DNA of 64,000 nt, from NCBI RefSeq assembly GCF_002564105.1, contig NZ_PDBX01000001.1:2232001-2296000 (forward strand), given 5' to 3'. Positions 8,261 through 16,463 of the stretch are shown piece after piece (the stretch's first letter is position 1; the number at the start of each line of letters is the position of its first letter). The notes below the pieces were generated by a model. The model did not search any database. It saw only the letters and a list, made by a program, of their open reading frames with translations, and was not told where the DNA came from. Made by a program: the position numbers and the translations under genes. The DNA comes from Collimonas sp. PA-H2 (GTDB lineage: Bacteria; Pseudomonadota; Gammaproteobacteria; Burkholderiales; Burkholderiaceae_D).

Positions 8261-9475
8261 TCACTTCCACAGCGCGCACTTGCTCTCGGCCTTCTGCGTG
8301 AAAGCCTGCTCGCCCGGAATGGTCTCGATCTTGTTCAGATAGTCCCAAGGATATTTCGAATCGGCCGGCGCCTTGACCTGGTACAGCATCATGTCGTGCA
8401 CCACGCGGCCGTCAGGACGCAGATAGGCGTTCTTCGCGTACATGTCGTTGAACTTGCTCTTGCGCAGCTGCGCCATGACCTTGTCGCCGTCATCGGTGCC
8501 GATGGCTTTGACCGCGGTCAGGTATTGCATCGCCGCCGAGTAGTCCCCTGCCTGCAGGCTGGAAGGTTCTTTTTTCATCTTTTCAAAATAGCGTTTCGCC
8601 CAAGTGCGCGACTCCGCATTCTGATCCCAGTACCAGCTGTCGGTCAGGTACATGCCCTGCGTCTGCTTCAGGGTCAGCGAATGGATATCGTTGATGAACA
8701 CCAGCAGGCCGGCCAGCTTGGCGTTCTTGGTGACGCCGAATTCATTGGCCGCCTTGACTGCATTGATCAGGTCGCCGCCGGCGTTGGCCAGGCCGATGAT
8801 CTGCGCCTTGGACGATTGCGCCTGCAGCATGAACGAAGAGAAATCAGAGGCGTTGAGCGGATGCTTGACCGAGCCCAGTACGGTGCCGCCGGAAGACTTC
8901 ACCACTGCGGTGGTGTCTTTTTCCAGCGAAGCGCCGAAGGCATAGTCGGCGGTGATGAAGTACCAGCTCTTGCCGCCCTGCTTCACCACCTGCGAACCGG
9001 TGCCATGCGCCAGCGCGTAGGTATCGTAGGCATAGTGCACAGTGTACGGCGTGCATTCCTCATTGGTCAGGCGGGTGCTGCCAGCGCCGATTTCAAAGAA
9101 CGGCTTTTTCTTTTCCGCCGCGATCTTCGCCATCGCCAGCGCGGTGCCGGAGTTGGTGCCGCCGATCAGCATGTCCAGCCCTTGCTGGTCGAACCATTCG
9201 CGCGCCTTGCTCGAAGCAATGTCCGCCTTGTTCTGATGGTCAGCCACGATCAGTTCGATCTTCTTGCCGTTGATGCTGCCGCCCATGTCGGCGATCGCCA
9301 TCTTGATCGCTTCCGCGCCGCCAGGACCGTCGATATCCGAATACACGCTCGACATGTCGGTGATGAAACCGATCTTGACGACGTCGCCTGAAATCTGCGC
9401 CGACGCCGGCAGCGCCGCGCCGAAAGCGATTGTGCCGCCCACTGCAACAGCCAAGGTCTTTAATTTGATATTCAT
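8261..9475 (-). CDS. livK: ABC transporter substrate-binding protein, LivK type
   Basis: Periplasmic ligand-binding protein of the HAAT family (Peripla_BP_6 fold). The ATG at 9475 gives 404 residues with a clear Sec signal peptide (MNIKLKTLAVAVGGTIAFG..., cleavage after ALPASA at about residue 26). The mature part starts 'DVVKIGFITDMSSVYSDIDG', the usual first strand and loop of this family. The pattern YFITADYAFGASLEKD and the C-terminal tryptophan-rich end fit amide, urea or aromatic-acid binders as well as leucine/isoleucine/valine, so the ligand is uncertain. It lies between livF and livH. Confidence 0.92.
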   Translation of the reverse strand: MNIKLKTLAVAVGGTIAFGAALPASAQISGDVVKIGFITDMSSVYSDIDGPGGAEAIKMAIADMGGSINGKKIELIVADHQNKADIASSKAREWFDQQGLDMLIGGTNSGTALAMAKIAAEKKKPFFEIGAGSTRLTNEECTPYTVHYAYDTYALAHGTGSQVVKQGGKSWYFITADYAFGASLEKDTTAVVKSSGGTVLGSVKHPLNASDFSSFMLQAQSSKAQIIGLANAGGDLINAVKAANEFGVTKNAKLAGLLVFINDIHSLTLKQTQGMYLTDSWYWDQNAESRTWAKRYFEKMKKEPSSLQAGDYSAAMQYLTAVKAIGTDDGDKVMAQLRKSKFNDMYAKNAYLRPDGRVVHDMMLYQVKAPADSKYPWDYLNKIETIPGEQAFTQKAESKCALWK

Positions 9476-9543
9476 TGTCTCTTCTCCATTTTTGAACGAC
9501 CAGTTATCCCGCAAGCTACACGCAGGACCTCCCTTACCCAGAC

Positions 9544-10302
9544 CTACACACCTAGCAAAGCATTCAACACCGGCATTTTTTCTTCCAGCTGAGATGAGGC
9601 AAAAGATTCGACGATCTGGCCATGCTCCATCACATAAAAACGATCGGCTAAAGGCGCGGCGAAACGGAAGTTCTGCTCCACCATCACGATCGTATACCCC
9701 TTGGCTTTCAGGGTAGTGATCATGCGCGCCAGCGCCTGCACGATCACCGGCGCCAGGCCTTCGGAAATTTCGTCCAGCAGCAGCAGCCGCGCGCCTGTGC
9801 GCAGGATGCGCGCCACCGCCAGCATCTGCTGCTCGCCGCCCGAAAGACGTGTGCCCTGGCTGTTCCTGCGCTCTTTCAGATTGGGGAACATGTCGTAGAT
9901 TTCTTCCACCGACATACCCTTTTCCGTGCTCGACAAGGATGGCGGCAACAGCAGGTTTTCTTCCGTCGACAGGGACGAAAAAATGCCCCGCTCTTCGGGG
10001 CAATAACCAACGCCATGGTGGGCGATCTTATAGGTCGGCAGCGCGATGGTTTCGACGCCGCCGATCTTGATCGAGCCCTTGCGCGCACCGGTGAGACCCA
10101 TGATCGCCCGCATAGTGGTAGTGCGGCCGGCGCCGTTGCGGCCCAGCAGCGTCACCACCTCGCCCTTGTGCACGCTCAGGTTGACGTTGTGCAGGATGTG
10201 CGATTCGCCGTACCAGGCTTGCAGGTTCTCGATGCTGAGCGCGATGGCGCCCTGCGCGGCTGGTGCTGCGGCCGGCGATGAGGAATGAACAGCAGACATC
10301 AA
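9544..10302 (-). CDS. livF: ABC transporter ATP-binding protein, LivF type (Walker A Lys to Arg)
   Basis: One of the two ATPase subunits of the HAAT-type importer, 252 residues. The Walker A reads GRNGAGRTT, with arginine at residue 60 (codon at 10123-10125) where nearly all ABC proteins have lysine. The signature LSGGEQQMLAVAR, the Walker B LLLLDEISEGLAP and the D/H loops (IVMVEQNFRFA) look intact. The N-terminal 20 residues are Ala/Pro/Ser rich. Its start overlaps the livG stop (TGATG), so translation is coupled. A second ATG directly follows the first. Confidence 0.93.
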   Translation of the reverse strand: MMSAVHSSSPAAAPAAQGAIALSIENLQAWYGESHILHNVNLSVHKGEVVTLLGRNGAGRTTTMRAIMGLTGARKGSIKIGGVETIALPTYKIAHHGVGYCPEERGIFSSLSTEENLLLPPSLSSTEKGMSVEEIYDMFPNLKERRNSQGTRLSGGEQQMLAVARILRTGARLLLLDEISEGLAPVIVQALARMITTLKAKGYTIVMVEQNFRFAAPLADRFYVMEHGQIVESFASSQLEEKMPVLNALLGV

Positions 10303-11069
10303 TGCGCTCCCACCAGTGCGTCGGTGGTGGTGCCCATATAGGCTTCCATCACCAGCGGATTCTTCGATACCTCTTCATAGCGGCCTTCGGCCAGCATGGC
10401 GCCGCGCTGCAGTACGCTGATCTTGTCGCAGATGCCGGACACCACATTCATGTTGTGCTCCACCATCAGGATGGTGCGCCCGGCAGAGACCTTCTTGATC
10501 AGCGCCGTGACGCGGTCCACGTCCTCGTGGCCCATGCCCTGGGTCGGCTCATCCAGCAGCATCAGCTCCGGCTCCATGCCCAGCGTGGTGGCGATTTCCA
10601 GCGCCCGCTTGCGGCCATACGGCAGGTCGACGGTGAGAGTGTCGGCGAACTCGGTCAGGTCGACTTCCGCCAGCAACTCCATGGCGCGCTGGTTCAGCTG
10701 CGCCAGCGACTTGCCGCTTTTCCAGAAGTGGTAAGACGTGCCGAGCGTGCGCTGCAAGCCGATACGGACGTTCTCCATCACGCTCAGGTGGGGAAACACC
10801 GCGGATATCTGGAAGGAACGGATAATGCCCTGGCGCGCGATCTGGGCCGGCGCATCAGAGGTGATGTCGCGGCCATTGAAAAGGATCTGGCCGGAAGTCG
10901 GAATCAGGAATTTGGTCAGCAGATTGAAGCAGGTCGTCTTGCCGGCGCCGTTAGGGCCGATCAAGGCGTGGATATGGCCACGTTCTACCTGCAGGTTGAC
11001 GGCATTGACGGCCGTAAACCCCCTGAACTCCTTCGTCAGGTTTTTTGTCTCCAAGATGATGTCGGTCAT
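10299..11069 (-). CDS. livG: ABC transporter ATP-binding protein, LivG type
   Basis: Partner ATPase of LivF. The Walker A GPNGAGKTT is canonical, unlike that of livF. 'MLLDEPTQGMGHEDVDRV' is the Walker B and D-loop, and 'ILMVEHNMNVV' the H-loop. The start at 11069 (256 residues, MTDIILETKNLTKEF) is chosen because GGGAGA lies 5-8 bp upstream; starts at 11081 or 11129 lack a ribosome site. It is the first gene of the operon, so the promoter should lie in the AT-rich stretch 11070-11280. Confidence 0.94.
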   Translation of the reverse strand: MTDIILETKNLTKEFRGFTAVNAVNLQVERGHIHALIGPNGAGKTTCFNLLTKFLIPTSGQILFNGRDITSDAPAQIARQGIIRSFQISAVFPHLSVMENVRIGLQRTLGTSYHFWKSGKSLAQLNQRAMELLAEVDLTEFADTLTVDLPYGRKRALEIATTLGMEPELMLLDEPTQGMGHEDVDRVTALIKKVSAGRTILMVEHNMNVVSGICDKISVLQRGAMLAEGRYEEVSKNPLVMEAYMGTTTDALVGAH

Positions 11070-11280
11070 CTGGTCTCCCATTGATGTTGCTTTATTCGGA
11101 ACATCCCGCGCTGATAGATGATATGGCAATCACCTTATCAGCCTTATATTTTTTACGGATACTACCGGTGCCGCTCTGACGGGGCAATACGTAGAAATAC
11201 TATACAAAAACTGAGCAGAAAATCAGCTATGTTTTATAAAATAATTACAAAATAATTTAAAACACACAATAAACCACAGA
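11070..11280 (-). promoter_or_regulatory. Promoter region of the liv-type operon
   Basis: AT-rich gap (especially 11190-11280) upstream of livG and downstream of the GMC gene stop. It must carry the leftward promoter of the five-gene operon unless transcription reads through from mmsA-GMC. No convincing -35/-10 pair was fixed by eye. Confidence 0.35.
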
Positions 11281-12906
11281 TCAGGAACGGCTTTCCCTGA
11301 TGAATTTTGCCGCCATTTCGGCAATCATCAAGGTCGGCGAATTGGTGTTGCCGGAAGTAATGGTCGGCATCACTGAGGCGTCGACCACGCGCAAGCCCGC
11401 CACTCCCCTGACCCGTAACTTGCTGTCGACTACCGCCAGAGGGTCGTCCGCACGTCCCATCTTGCAGGTTCCTACCGGATGAAAAATCGTGGTGCCGACT
11501 TCGCCGGCGGCCTTGATCAAATCCTCCTCGGTACGATACTGCAAGCCCGGCTTGAATTCTTCCGGCGCAAAGGGCCTTAAAGCCGGCGCCGCGGCGATTT
11601 TTCGGGTCAGCAGTACCGATGCCGCCGCAACTTTGCGGTCTTCTTCCGTCGCCAGGTAATTCAAGGTGATCCTTGGCGCTTTTTCTGCATCGCCGGAAGC
11701 AATCCGCACATGGCCGCGCGAGCTCGGCCGCAGATTGCAGACACTGGCTGTGAAGGCTGGAAAATCGTGTAAAGGATCGCCGAATTTTTCCAGCGACAAG
11801 GGCTGCACGTGATACTCCAGGTTGGCGCTAGCTTGCGCCGCATCCGACTTGGCGAATGCGCCCAGCTGAGACGGCGCCATCGACATCGGCCCGCTTTGCG
11901 TCAGCAGGTATTGCAAGCCTATCTTCGCCTTGCCAAGCCAGCTGTTGCTCATCGTATTCAGGGTCTGCACCCCGCTGACCTTGAACGCCATGCGGATCTG
12001 CAAATGGTCTTGCAGGTTTTCGCCGACGCCCGGGGTATCCTGCAGCACAGGGATCTGATGCTGCTGCAATAAAGCGGCCGGACCGATGCCGGACATTTGC
12101 AAGATCTGCGGCGAGCCGACAGCACCCGCGCTCAGCAAGGTTTCGCGGCTGGCCTCTGCGCTCCACTGCTTGCCGCCGCCGGAAAATTCCACGCCCTTGC
12201 AGACCAGTCCCAGCTCGCCGCGCTCAAGCAGCAAGCGTTTCACCTGGCAACCGGTCATGATCTCCAGGTTGCCGCGCCCGGTCGCCCCGCGCAAGAAAGC
12301 CTTGGATGCATTCCAGCGAATGCCGCGCTTTTGATTGACGTCGAAATAGCCGCAACCCTCATTATCGCCGCGGTTGAAATCATCGGTTTTAGGAATGCCG
12401 CTTTCCGCCGCCGCATCGCGGAATGCATCCAGGATTTTCCATGACAAACGCTGCTTTTCCACCCGCCATTCGCCGCCGGCGCCGTGGAATTCGCTGGCGC
12501 CGTTGTAGTGGTCCTCGCTCTTCTTGAACAGCGGCAGCACATGCTCCCAGCGCCACGATTCATCGCCCGTCAGCTGCGCCCATTGCTCATAATCGCGAGC
12601 CTGGCCGCGCATGTAGATCATGCCGTTGATCGAGGAACTGCCGCCCAGCACTTTCCCGCGCGGATACAGCAGGCTGCGGCCATTCAGGCCGGCATCCGGC
12701 TCGGTCCGGTACAGCCAGTCAGTGCGCGGATTATTGATGCAATACAGATAGCCGACTGGAATATGGATCCAGATGTAATCGTCTTTTGCACCCGCTTCAA
12801 TCAGCAGCACCTTGACTGAACTATCCTGTGTCAAACGATTCGCCAGCACGCAGCCGGCGGTCCCCGCACCGATGATGATGTAGTCGTACTTGCCAGCTGA
12901 TTCCAT
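11281..12906 (-). CDS. GMC family FAD-dependent alcohol/choline-type dehydrogenase
   Basis: Glucose-methanol-choline oxidoreductase that oxidises an alcohol with FAD. The 541 residues begin with the dinucleotide fold [17 protein letters not shown] (about 8-24) and [18 protein letters not shown], the first GMC signature. '[16 protein letters not shown]' is the second GMC signature. The catalytic pair is His in 'HPVGTCKMG' and Asn in 'TSGNTNSPT' near the C-terminus. The ATG at 12906 has AGAGA upstream; a TTG at 12936 would add ten basic residues. It lies downstream of mmsA on the same strand, suggesting joint use in oxidation of an alcohol to an aldehyde to an acyl-CoA. The substrate is not known. 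Confidence 0.9.
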   Translation of the reverse strand: MESAGKYDYIIIGAGTAGCVLANRLTQDSSVKVLLIEAGAKDDYIWIHIPVGYLYCINNPRTDWLYRTEPDAGLNGRSLLYPRGKVLGGSSSINGMIYMRGQARDYEQWAQLTGDESWRWEHVLPLFKKSEDHYNGASEFHGAGGEWRVEKQRLSWKILDAFRDAAAESGIPKTDDFNRGDNEGCGYFDVNQKRGIRWNASKAFLRGATGRGNLEIMTGCQVKRLLLERGELGLVCKGVEFSGGGKQWSAEASRETLLSAGAVGSPQILQMSGIGPAALLQQHQIPVLQDTPGVGENLQDHLQIRMAFKVSGVQTLNTMSNSWLGKAKIGLQYLLTQSGPMSMAPSQLGAFAKSDAAQASANLEYHVQPLSLEKFGDPLHDFPAFTASVCNLRPSSRGHVRIASGDAEKAPRITLNYLATEEDRKVAAASVLLTRKIAAAPALRPFAPEEFKPGLQYRTEEDLIKAAGEVGTTIFHPVGTCKMGRADDPLAVVDSKLRVRGVAGLRVVDASVMPTITSGNTNSPTLMIAEMAAKFIRESRS

Positions 12907-12959
12907 GCGTCTCTTTCTATTTTTTGATCGTTGCAAAAATCATTTCAGTTCATGCCATC

Positions 12960-13000
12960 ATGGCTGCAGGCAGCGATAAAACATCGCTCCCTGCAGCCAC
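12960..13000. other. Strong stem-loop between mmsA and the GMC gene
   Basis: GGCTGCAGG-c-AGCGAT pairs with ATCGCT-c-CCTGCAGCC around a five-base loop (about 12962-12998). There is no U-tract on the minus strand, so it is not an ordinary terminator. It may set relative expression or protect a processed mRNA end. Confidence 0.55.
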
Positions 13001-13055
13001 AAAATAAACAATAATATTATTTATATGATTAAATTTAATTTATTGTTTACACCAT

Positions 13056-14582
13056 TTATTTAGCCACCGGCATGGTGAATTCCGCACCCTTGGAAATCGT
13101 CTGCGGCCAGCGCTGCATGATCGATTTGTAGCGCGTATAGAATCGCAATCCTTCTTCGCCGTAAGCATGCGTATCACCAAACAGAGAGCGCTTCCAGCCG
13201 CCAAAGGAATGCCATGCCATCGGCACCGGAATCGGCACATTGACGCCCACCATGCCGACCTCGACGCGGCGCGAAAACTCGCGCGCAGTATTGCCGTCCG
13301 AAGTAAACAAGGCCACGCCGTTGCCGAATTCGTGGGCGTTGATCAGGTTCACCGCGGCAGCAAAATCAGGCACGCGCACGATGCACAAAACCGGTCCGAA
13401 AATTTCTTCCCGATAAATCTTCATCTCAGGCGTCACCTGGTCGAACAAGGATCCGCCGAGGAAGAATCCGTTTTCCAATCCAGCCACTTTCAAGCCGCGG
13501 CCATCGACCAGCAGCTTGGCGCCGGCAGCCACGCCGCTCTCGATATAGCCTTCGATTTTTTCCTTGTGCACTGCCGTGACCACCGGCCCCATTTCGGCAT
13601 CGGCTTCCATGCCGTTCTTGATCTTCAAAACCTTCACACGCGGAATCAATGCTTCGATCAGCTTGTCGGCGACATTACCCACCGCAACCGCCACCGAGAT
13701 TGCCATGCAACGCTCGCCGGCGGAACCGTAAGCCGCACCCATCAAGGCATCCACCGCCTGATCGAGATCCGCATCCGGCATCACCACCAGATGATTCTTG
13801 GCGCCGCCCAGCGCCTGCACCCGCAATGGATACGCGCCTTTGCGCTTGGCGCCTTCCTGGTAGATATATTCTGCGATCGGCGTCGAGCCGACAAACGATA
13901 CCGCCTTGACGTCAGGGTGCTGCAGCAAGGTATCCACCGCCAGCTTGTCGCCCTGCACCACATTAAATACGCCATCCGGCAAGCCAGCCTTCTTGAACAA
14001 CTCAGCCATCATCAGCGACGGCGAAGGATCGCGTTCCGACGGTTTCAGGATAAAGGTATTGCCGGTCGCAATTGCCATCGGCGCCATCCACAGCGGCACC
14101 ATCACTGGAAAATTGAAAGGCGTGATGCCGACGGTCACGCCAAGCGGCTGGCGCAGATTCCAGTTATCGATGCCGCCACCGATGTTGTCGGTGAACTGGG
14201 TCTTCAGCAGTTGCGGAATGCCGCAAGCGAATTCGACAATCTCCAAGCCGCGCGTGACTTCTCCCCTGGCGTCGGACAACACCTTGCCGTGTTCGCGCGT
14301 AATCGCCGCAGCCAGCGCCTCGTGATTTTGCTCCATCAACTCCTTGAACTTGAACATCACCCGCGCGCGCTTCAGCGGCGCAGTCTCCGCCCAGGCCGGC
14401 GCCGCTGCCGATGCCGCCGCTACCGCAGCGTTAACTTCTTCCACGCTGCCCAGCACGACTTTGGCAGCAACCGCGCCGGTCGCGGGATTGAACACATCCT
14501 GCTGGCGGCCGCTGGACGATTCCGTCACCTTGCCGTTGATGTAATGCTGGATCAAAGGGGTGGCGCTTGATGAAGTAGTCAT
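13056..14582 (-). CDS. mmsA: CoA-acylating methylmalonate-semialdehyde dehydrogenase
   Basis: Oxidises methylmalonate or malonate semialdehyde to propionyl- or acetyl-CoA with NAD and CoA, in valine, inositol or beta-alanine breakdown. The 508-residue length is normal. [20 protein letters not shown] is the family form of the cofactor-binding segment. The catalytic cysteine is in [14 protein letters not shown] (about residue 290); the MmsA group lacks the usual active-site glutamate of ALDHs. '[20 protein letters not shown]' near the C-terminus is also typical. It is divergent from a LysR gene across 151 bp. Confidence 0.93.
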   Translation of the reverse strand: MTTSSSATPLIQHYINGKVTESSSGRQQDVFNPATGAVAAKVVLGSVEEVNAAVAAASAAAPAWAETAPLKRARVMFKFKELMEQNHEALAAAITREHGKVLSDARGEVTRGLEIVEFACGIPQLLKTQFTDNIGGGIDNWNLRQPLGVTVGITPFNFPVMVPLWMAPMAIATGNTFILKPSERDPSPSLMMAELFKKAGLPDGVFNVVQGDKLAVDTLLQHPDVKAVSFVGSTPIAEYIYQEGAKRKGAYPLRVQALGGAKNHLVVMPDADLDQAVDALMGAAYGSAGERCMAISVAVAVGNVADKLIEALIPRVKVLKIKNGMEADAEMGPVVTAVHKEKIEGYIESGVAAGAKLLVDGRGLKVAGLENGFFLGGSLFDQVTPEMKIYREEIFGPVLCIVRVPDFAAAVNLINAHEFGNGVALFTSDGNTAREFSRRVEVGMVGVNVPIPVPMAWHSFGGWKRSLFGDTHAYGEEGLRFYTRYKSIMQRWPQTISKGAEFTMPVAK

Positions 14583-14733
14583 AAGGATTCCTTTTATTAG
14601 TGCTGGGTTGAATTCGTTTTGTATTATTTTTTGCCCAGAATATCGTTAGCCATGCCAACAATCCAATGAGTTATGATCAATGGCATTATAAGAAACACTA
14701 ATAATGAAACACTCATGATGAAAATTTAAGCAC
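14583..14733. promoter_or_regulatory. Divergent promoter region mmsA / LysR gene
   Basis: 151-bp AT-rich gap between divergent genes, the usual place for LysR-type regulation. ATAATGAAACACTCATGATG and nearby imperfect dyads are candidate sites, but no single T-N11-A box can be chosen with confidence. Confidence 0.4.
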
Positions 14734-15621
14734 ATGGACCTCATCCAACTTCGCGCCTTCGTCACGGTCGCCCGTGAAGGCAATCTGACGCGCGCAGCAG
14801 AATTGCTGCATGTCACCCAGCCGGCCGTCAGCCTGCAAATCAAATCGCTGCAGGTCAGCCTGAACCTGCAATTATTCAACCGCATCCCCAGCGGCATGGC
14901 GTTGACCGACGAAGGCGTCAAGTTACTGCCTTTTGCCGAACGCGCCATTGCCGTTATGTCGGAACTGCGCCAGCAAGCCGCCAGTTTGCATCCAAGCAAT
15001 TCCAAAATCCTCAGCGGAAAACTCGCGATCGGCACGATTCTCGATCCGGAGTTCATCCGTCTCGGCGCCTTTCTGCAGCGCCTGGTGGAAAGTTATCCAC
15101 AGCTTTCTACACAATTGCAGCACAGTATGTCAGGCGATGTTTTGCAGCAAATCAAGTCCGGCCATCTCGATGTCGGTTACTACCTCGGTACGCCAAACAA
15201 GAGTTTTCACCGGCTCACACTGACACAATTTACTTACTGCGTGCTTGCACCGTCAGGTTGGAAAAGCCGGGTTTCCGGAAAAGACTGGCCGGCTCTGGCG
15301 AAATTACCCTGGATCTGGACGCCGCCGGAATCGGCGCATCATCGTTTACTTAGCAAAACGTTTGCACAATATAAAGTTACGCCGAATAAAGTTGCTCTTG
15401 TCGACCAGGAACCGTCAATGCTGGACCTGGTGAAATCGGGCGTCGGACTTTCTCTTGTCAGAGAATCAATTGCATTGCGTGAAGCACATGCGCATGGCCT
15501 GGTGATTTCCGATACGGTCAATTTATCCACTGAACTATCGTTTATTACACTGGAAAAACGTAAAGACGAACCGGTGATTGCGGCCGTATTTGCCATATTG
15601 GAAACAATTTGGAGAAACTGA
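14734..15621 (+). CDS. LysR family transcriptional regulator (likely of mmsA-GMC)
   Basis: LysR-type regulator of 295 residues. The N-terminal winged HTH reads LIQLRAFVTVAREGNLTRAAELLHVTQPAVSLQIKSL (about 3-39). A periplasmic-binding-like effector domain of about 200 residues follows. It is divergent from mmsA, and control of the mmsA-GMC pair is inferred from that layout only. The coding sequence contains a perfect DnaA box (TTATCCACA at 15093-15101) and a one-mismatch box near 15524, adjoining the candidate origin to its right. A hairpin terminator follows the stop. Confidence 0.92.
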   Translation: MDLIQLRAFVTVAREGNLTRAAELLHVTQPAVSLQIKSLQVSLNLQLFNRIPSGMALTDEGVKLLPFAERAIAVMSELRQQAASLHPSNSKILSGKLAIGTILDPEFIRLGAFLQRLVESYPQLSTQLQHSMSGDVLQQIKSGHLDVGYYLGTPNKSFHRLTLTQFTYCVLAPSGWKSRVSGKDWPALAKLPWIWTPPESAHHRLLSKTFAQYKVTPNKVALVDQEPSMLDLVKSGVGLSLVRESIALREAHAHGLVISDTVNLSTELSFITLEKRKDEPVIAAVFAILETIWRN

Positions 15622-15640
15622 CTTTCTGAAAGCTGTTTTT

Positions 15641-15664
15641 AAAGGGGTCAAATCCCCTTTTTTT
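15641..15664 (+). terminator. Terminator of the LysR gene
   Basis: AAAGGGG-TCAAAT-CCCCTTT followed by a run of T residues, 20 bp after the stop codon. It insulates the origin-like region to the right from this transcript. Confidence 0.8.
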
Positions 15665-15690
15665 GGATTTCACAGCTCTTCGTGTTTACA

Positions 15691-15910
15691 TTTATAGGTT
15701 TATATATATGAATAGTAATAGTAGTTAACGCCCTGCTTTTCTGTGGATAACTATGAATTTGATTATTCATTCAAGTACTTACGACTTGGATAAGCGCTGA
15801 GTAAACCTTGTATCTGGAAAGAACATTTCTTGGATAAAAATGGGCTTGTGGATAGTTGCTTCGTTTATGCACATTAGATTCCTGTAGTTATCCACGGACT
15901 TATCCACAGT
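15691..15910 (+). repeat. Origin module, copy 1
   Basis: In order: TTTATATATA run, TAG/TAA triplets, GTTAAC, a GCCCTGC segment, box TGTGGATAA at 15742, CTTGGATAA, TTGGATAAAA, box TGTGGATAG at 15847, then two reverse boxes 12 bp apart at 15888 and 15900. The same elements recur in copy 2 with offsets of 389-391 bp. Confidence 0.8.
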
Positions 15911-16080
15911 TATAAATTTTCATTCTTTCTATTTCTACCTTCCGTGCAGATTTTTCCCTCTCTTTTTTATTAAAAGGAGACCTTGAAAAAAGAATTTTTT
16001 TAGAAAAGTTGCTTTCTTAGCTTTATTTTGCGAATTCATTTTTTAAAGGCAACTTCAAAAGAAAAGGCTTTTCGGTTTTG

Positions 16081-16300
16081 TATTTAAAGATTTATATATA
16101 AAATAGTAGTAGTAGTTAACACCCTGCTTTTCTGTGGATAACTGCAAATTTGACTATTCATTCAAGCACTTGCGGCTTGGATAAAGGCTTGGTAATCGGT
16201 GTATTGCGGCAGAATAATTCTTGGATAAAAAAACGCTGTGGAAAACTAACTCGGATATCCACAATTGAAAAACAGGATATCCACAGCCTTATCCACAAAA
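16081..16300 (+). repeat. Origin module, copy 2
   Basis: Same order of parts as copy 1: TTTATATATA, four TAG triplets, GTTAAC, an ACCCTGC segment, box at 16133, CTTGGATAA, TTGGATAAAA, box-like TGTGGAAAA at 16237, then reverse boxes 12 bp apart at 16277 and 16289. An extra ATATCCACA lies at 16255. The 170-bp spacer between the copies (15911-16080) is a T- and A-rich low-complexity stretch. Confidence 0.8.
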
Positions 16301-16463
16301 TCAAGAAAACACAGTGATTCCGATGCTTTTTAAGCAATGCAAAGCCATTTTGCCAAAAAAAATCGGCCTGCTTAAACGGTAGGCAGCATCGCTTTCAGAA
16401 AAAATTCTAGACAAGCTGAATCGAAAGCTTTAATGTACGCAAAGCGTATATTTGGAGGAGCGA

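Larger units (their letters stand above)
15691..16300. other. Candidate chromosomal replication origin (oriC) with duplicated DnaA-box/trio module
   Basis: Gene-free AT-rich region. Perfect DnaA boxes lie at 15742-15750 (TGTGGATAA), 15900-15908 (TTATCCACA), 16133-16141 and 16289-16297. One-mismatch boxes lie at 15847-15855, 15888-15896, 16237-16245, 16255-16263 and 16277-16285. Tracts of TAG-type triplets (15713-15724 and 16104-16115) lie beside TTTATATATA runs, 17 bp from a perfect box. Read 3'-5' these are GAT repeats, matching the DnaA-trio element of bacterial origins. Genes to the left run left and the gene to the right runs right, and parS/parAB are within 16 kb. dnaA is absent from the window, and no GC skew was computed. 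Confidence 0.75.
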
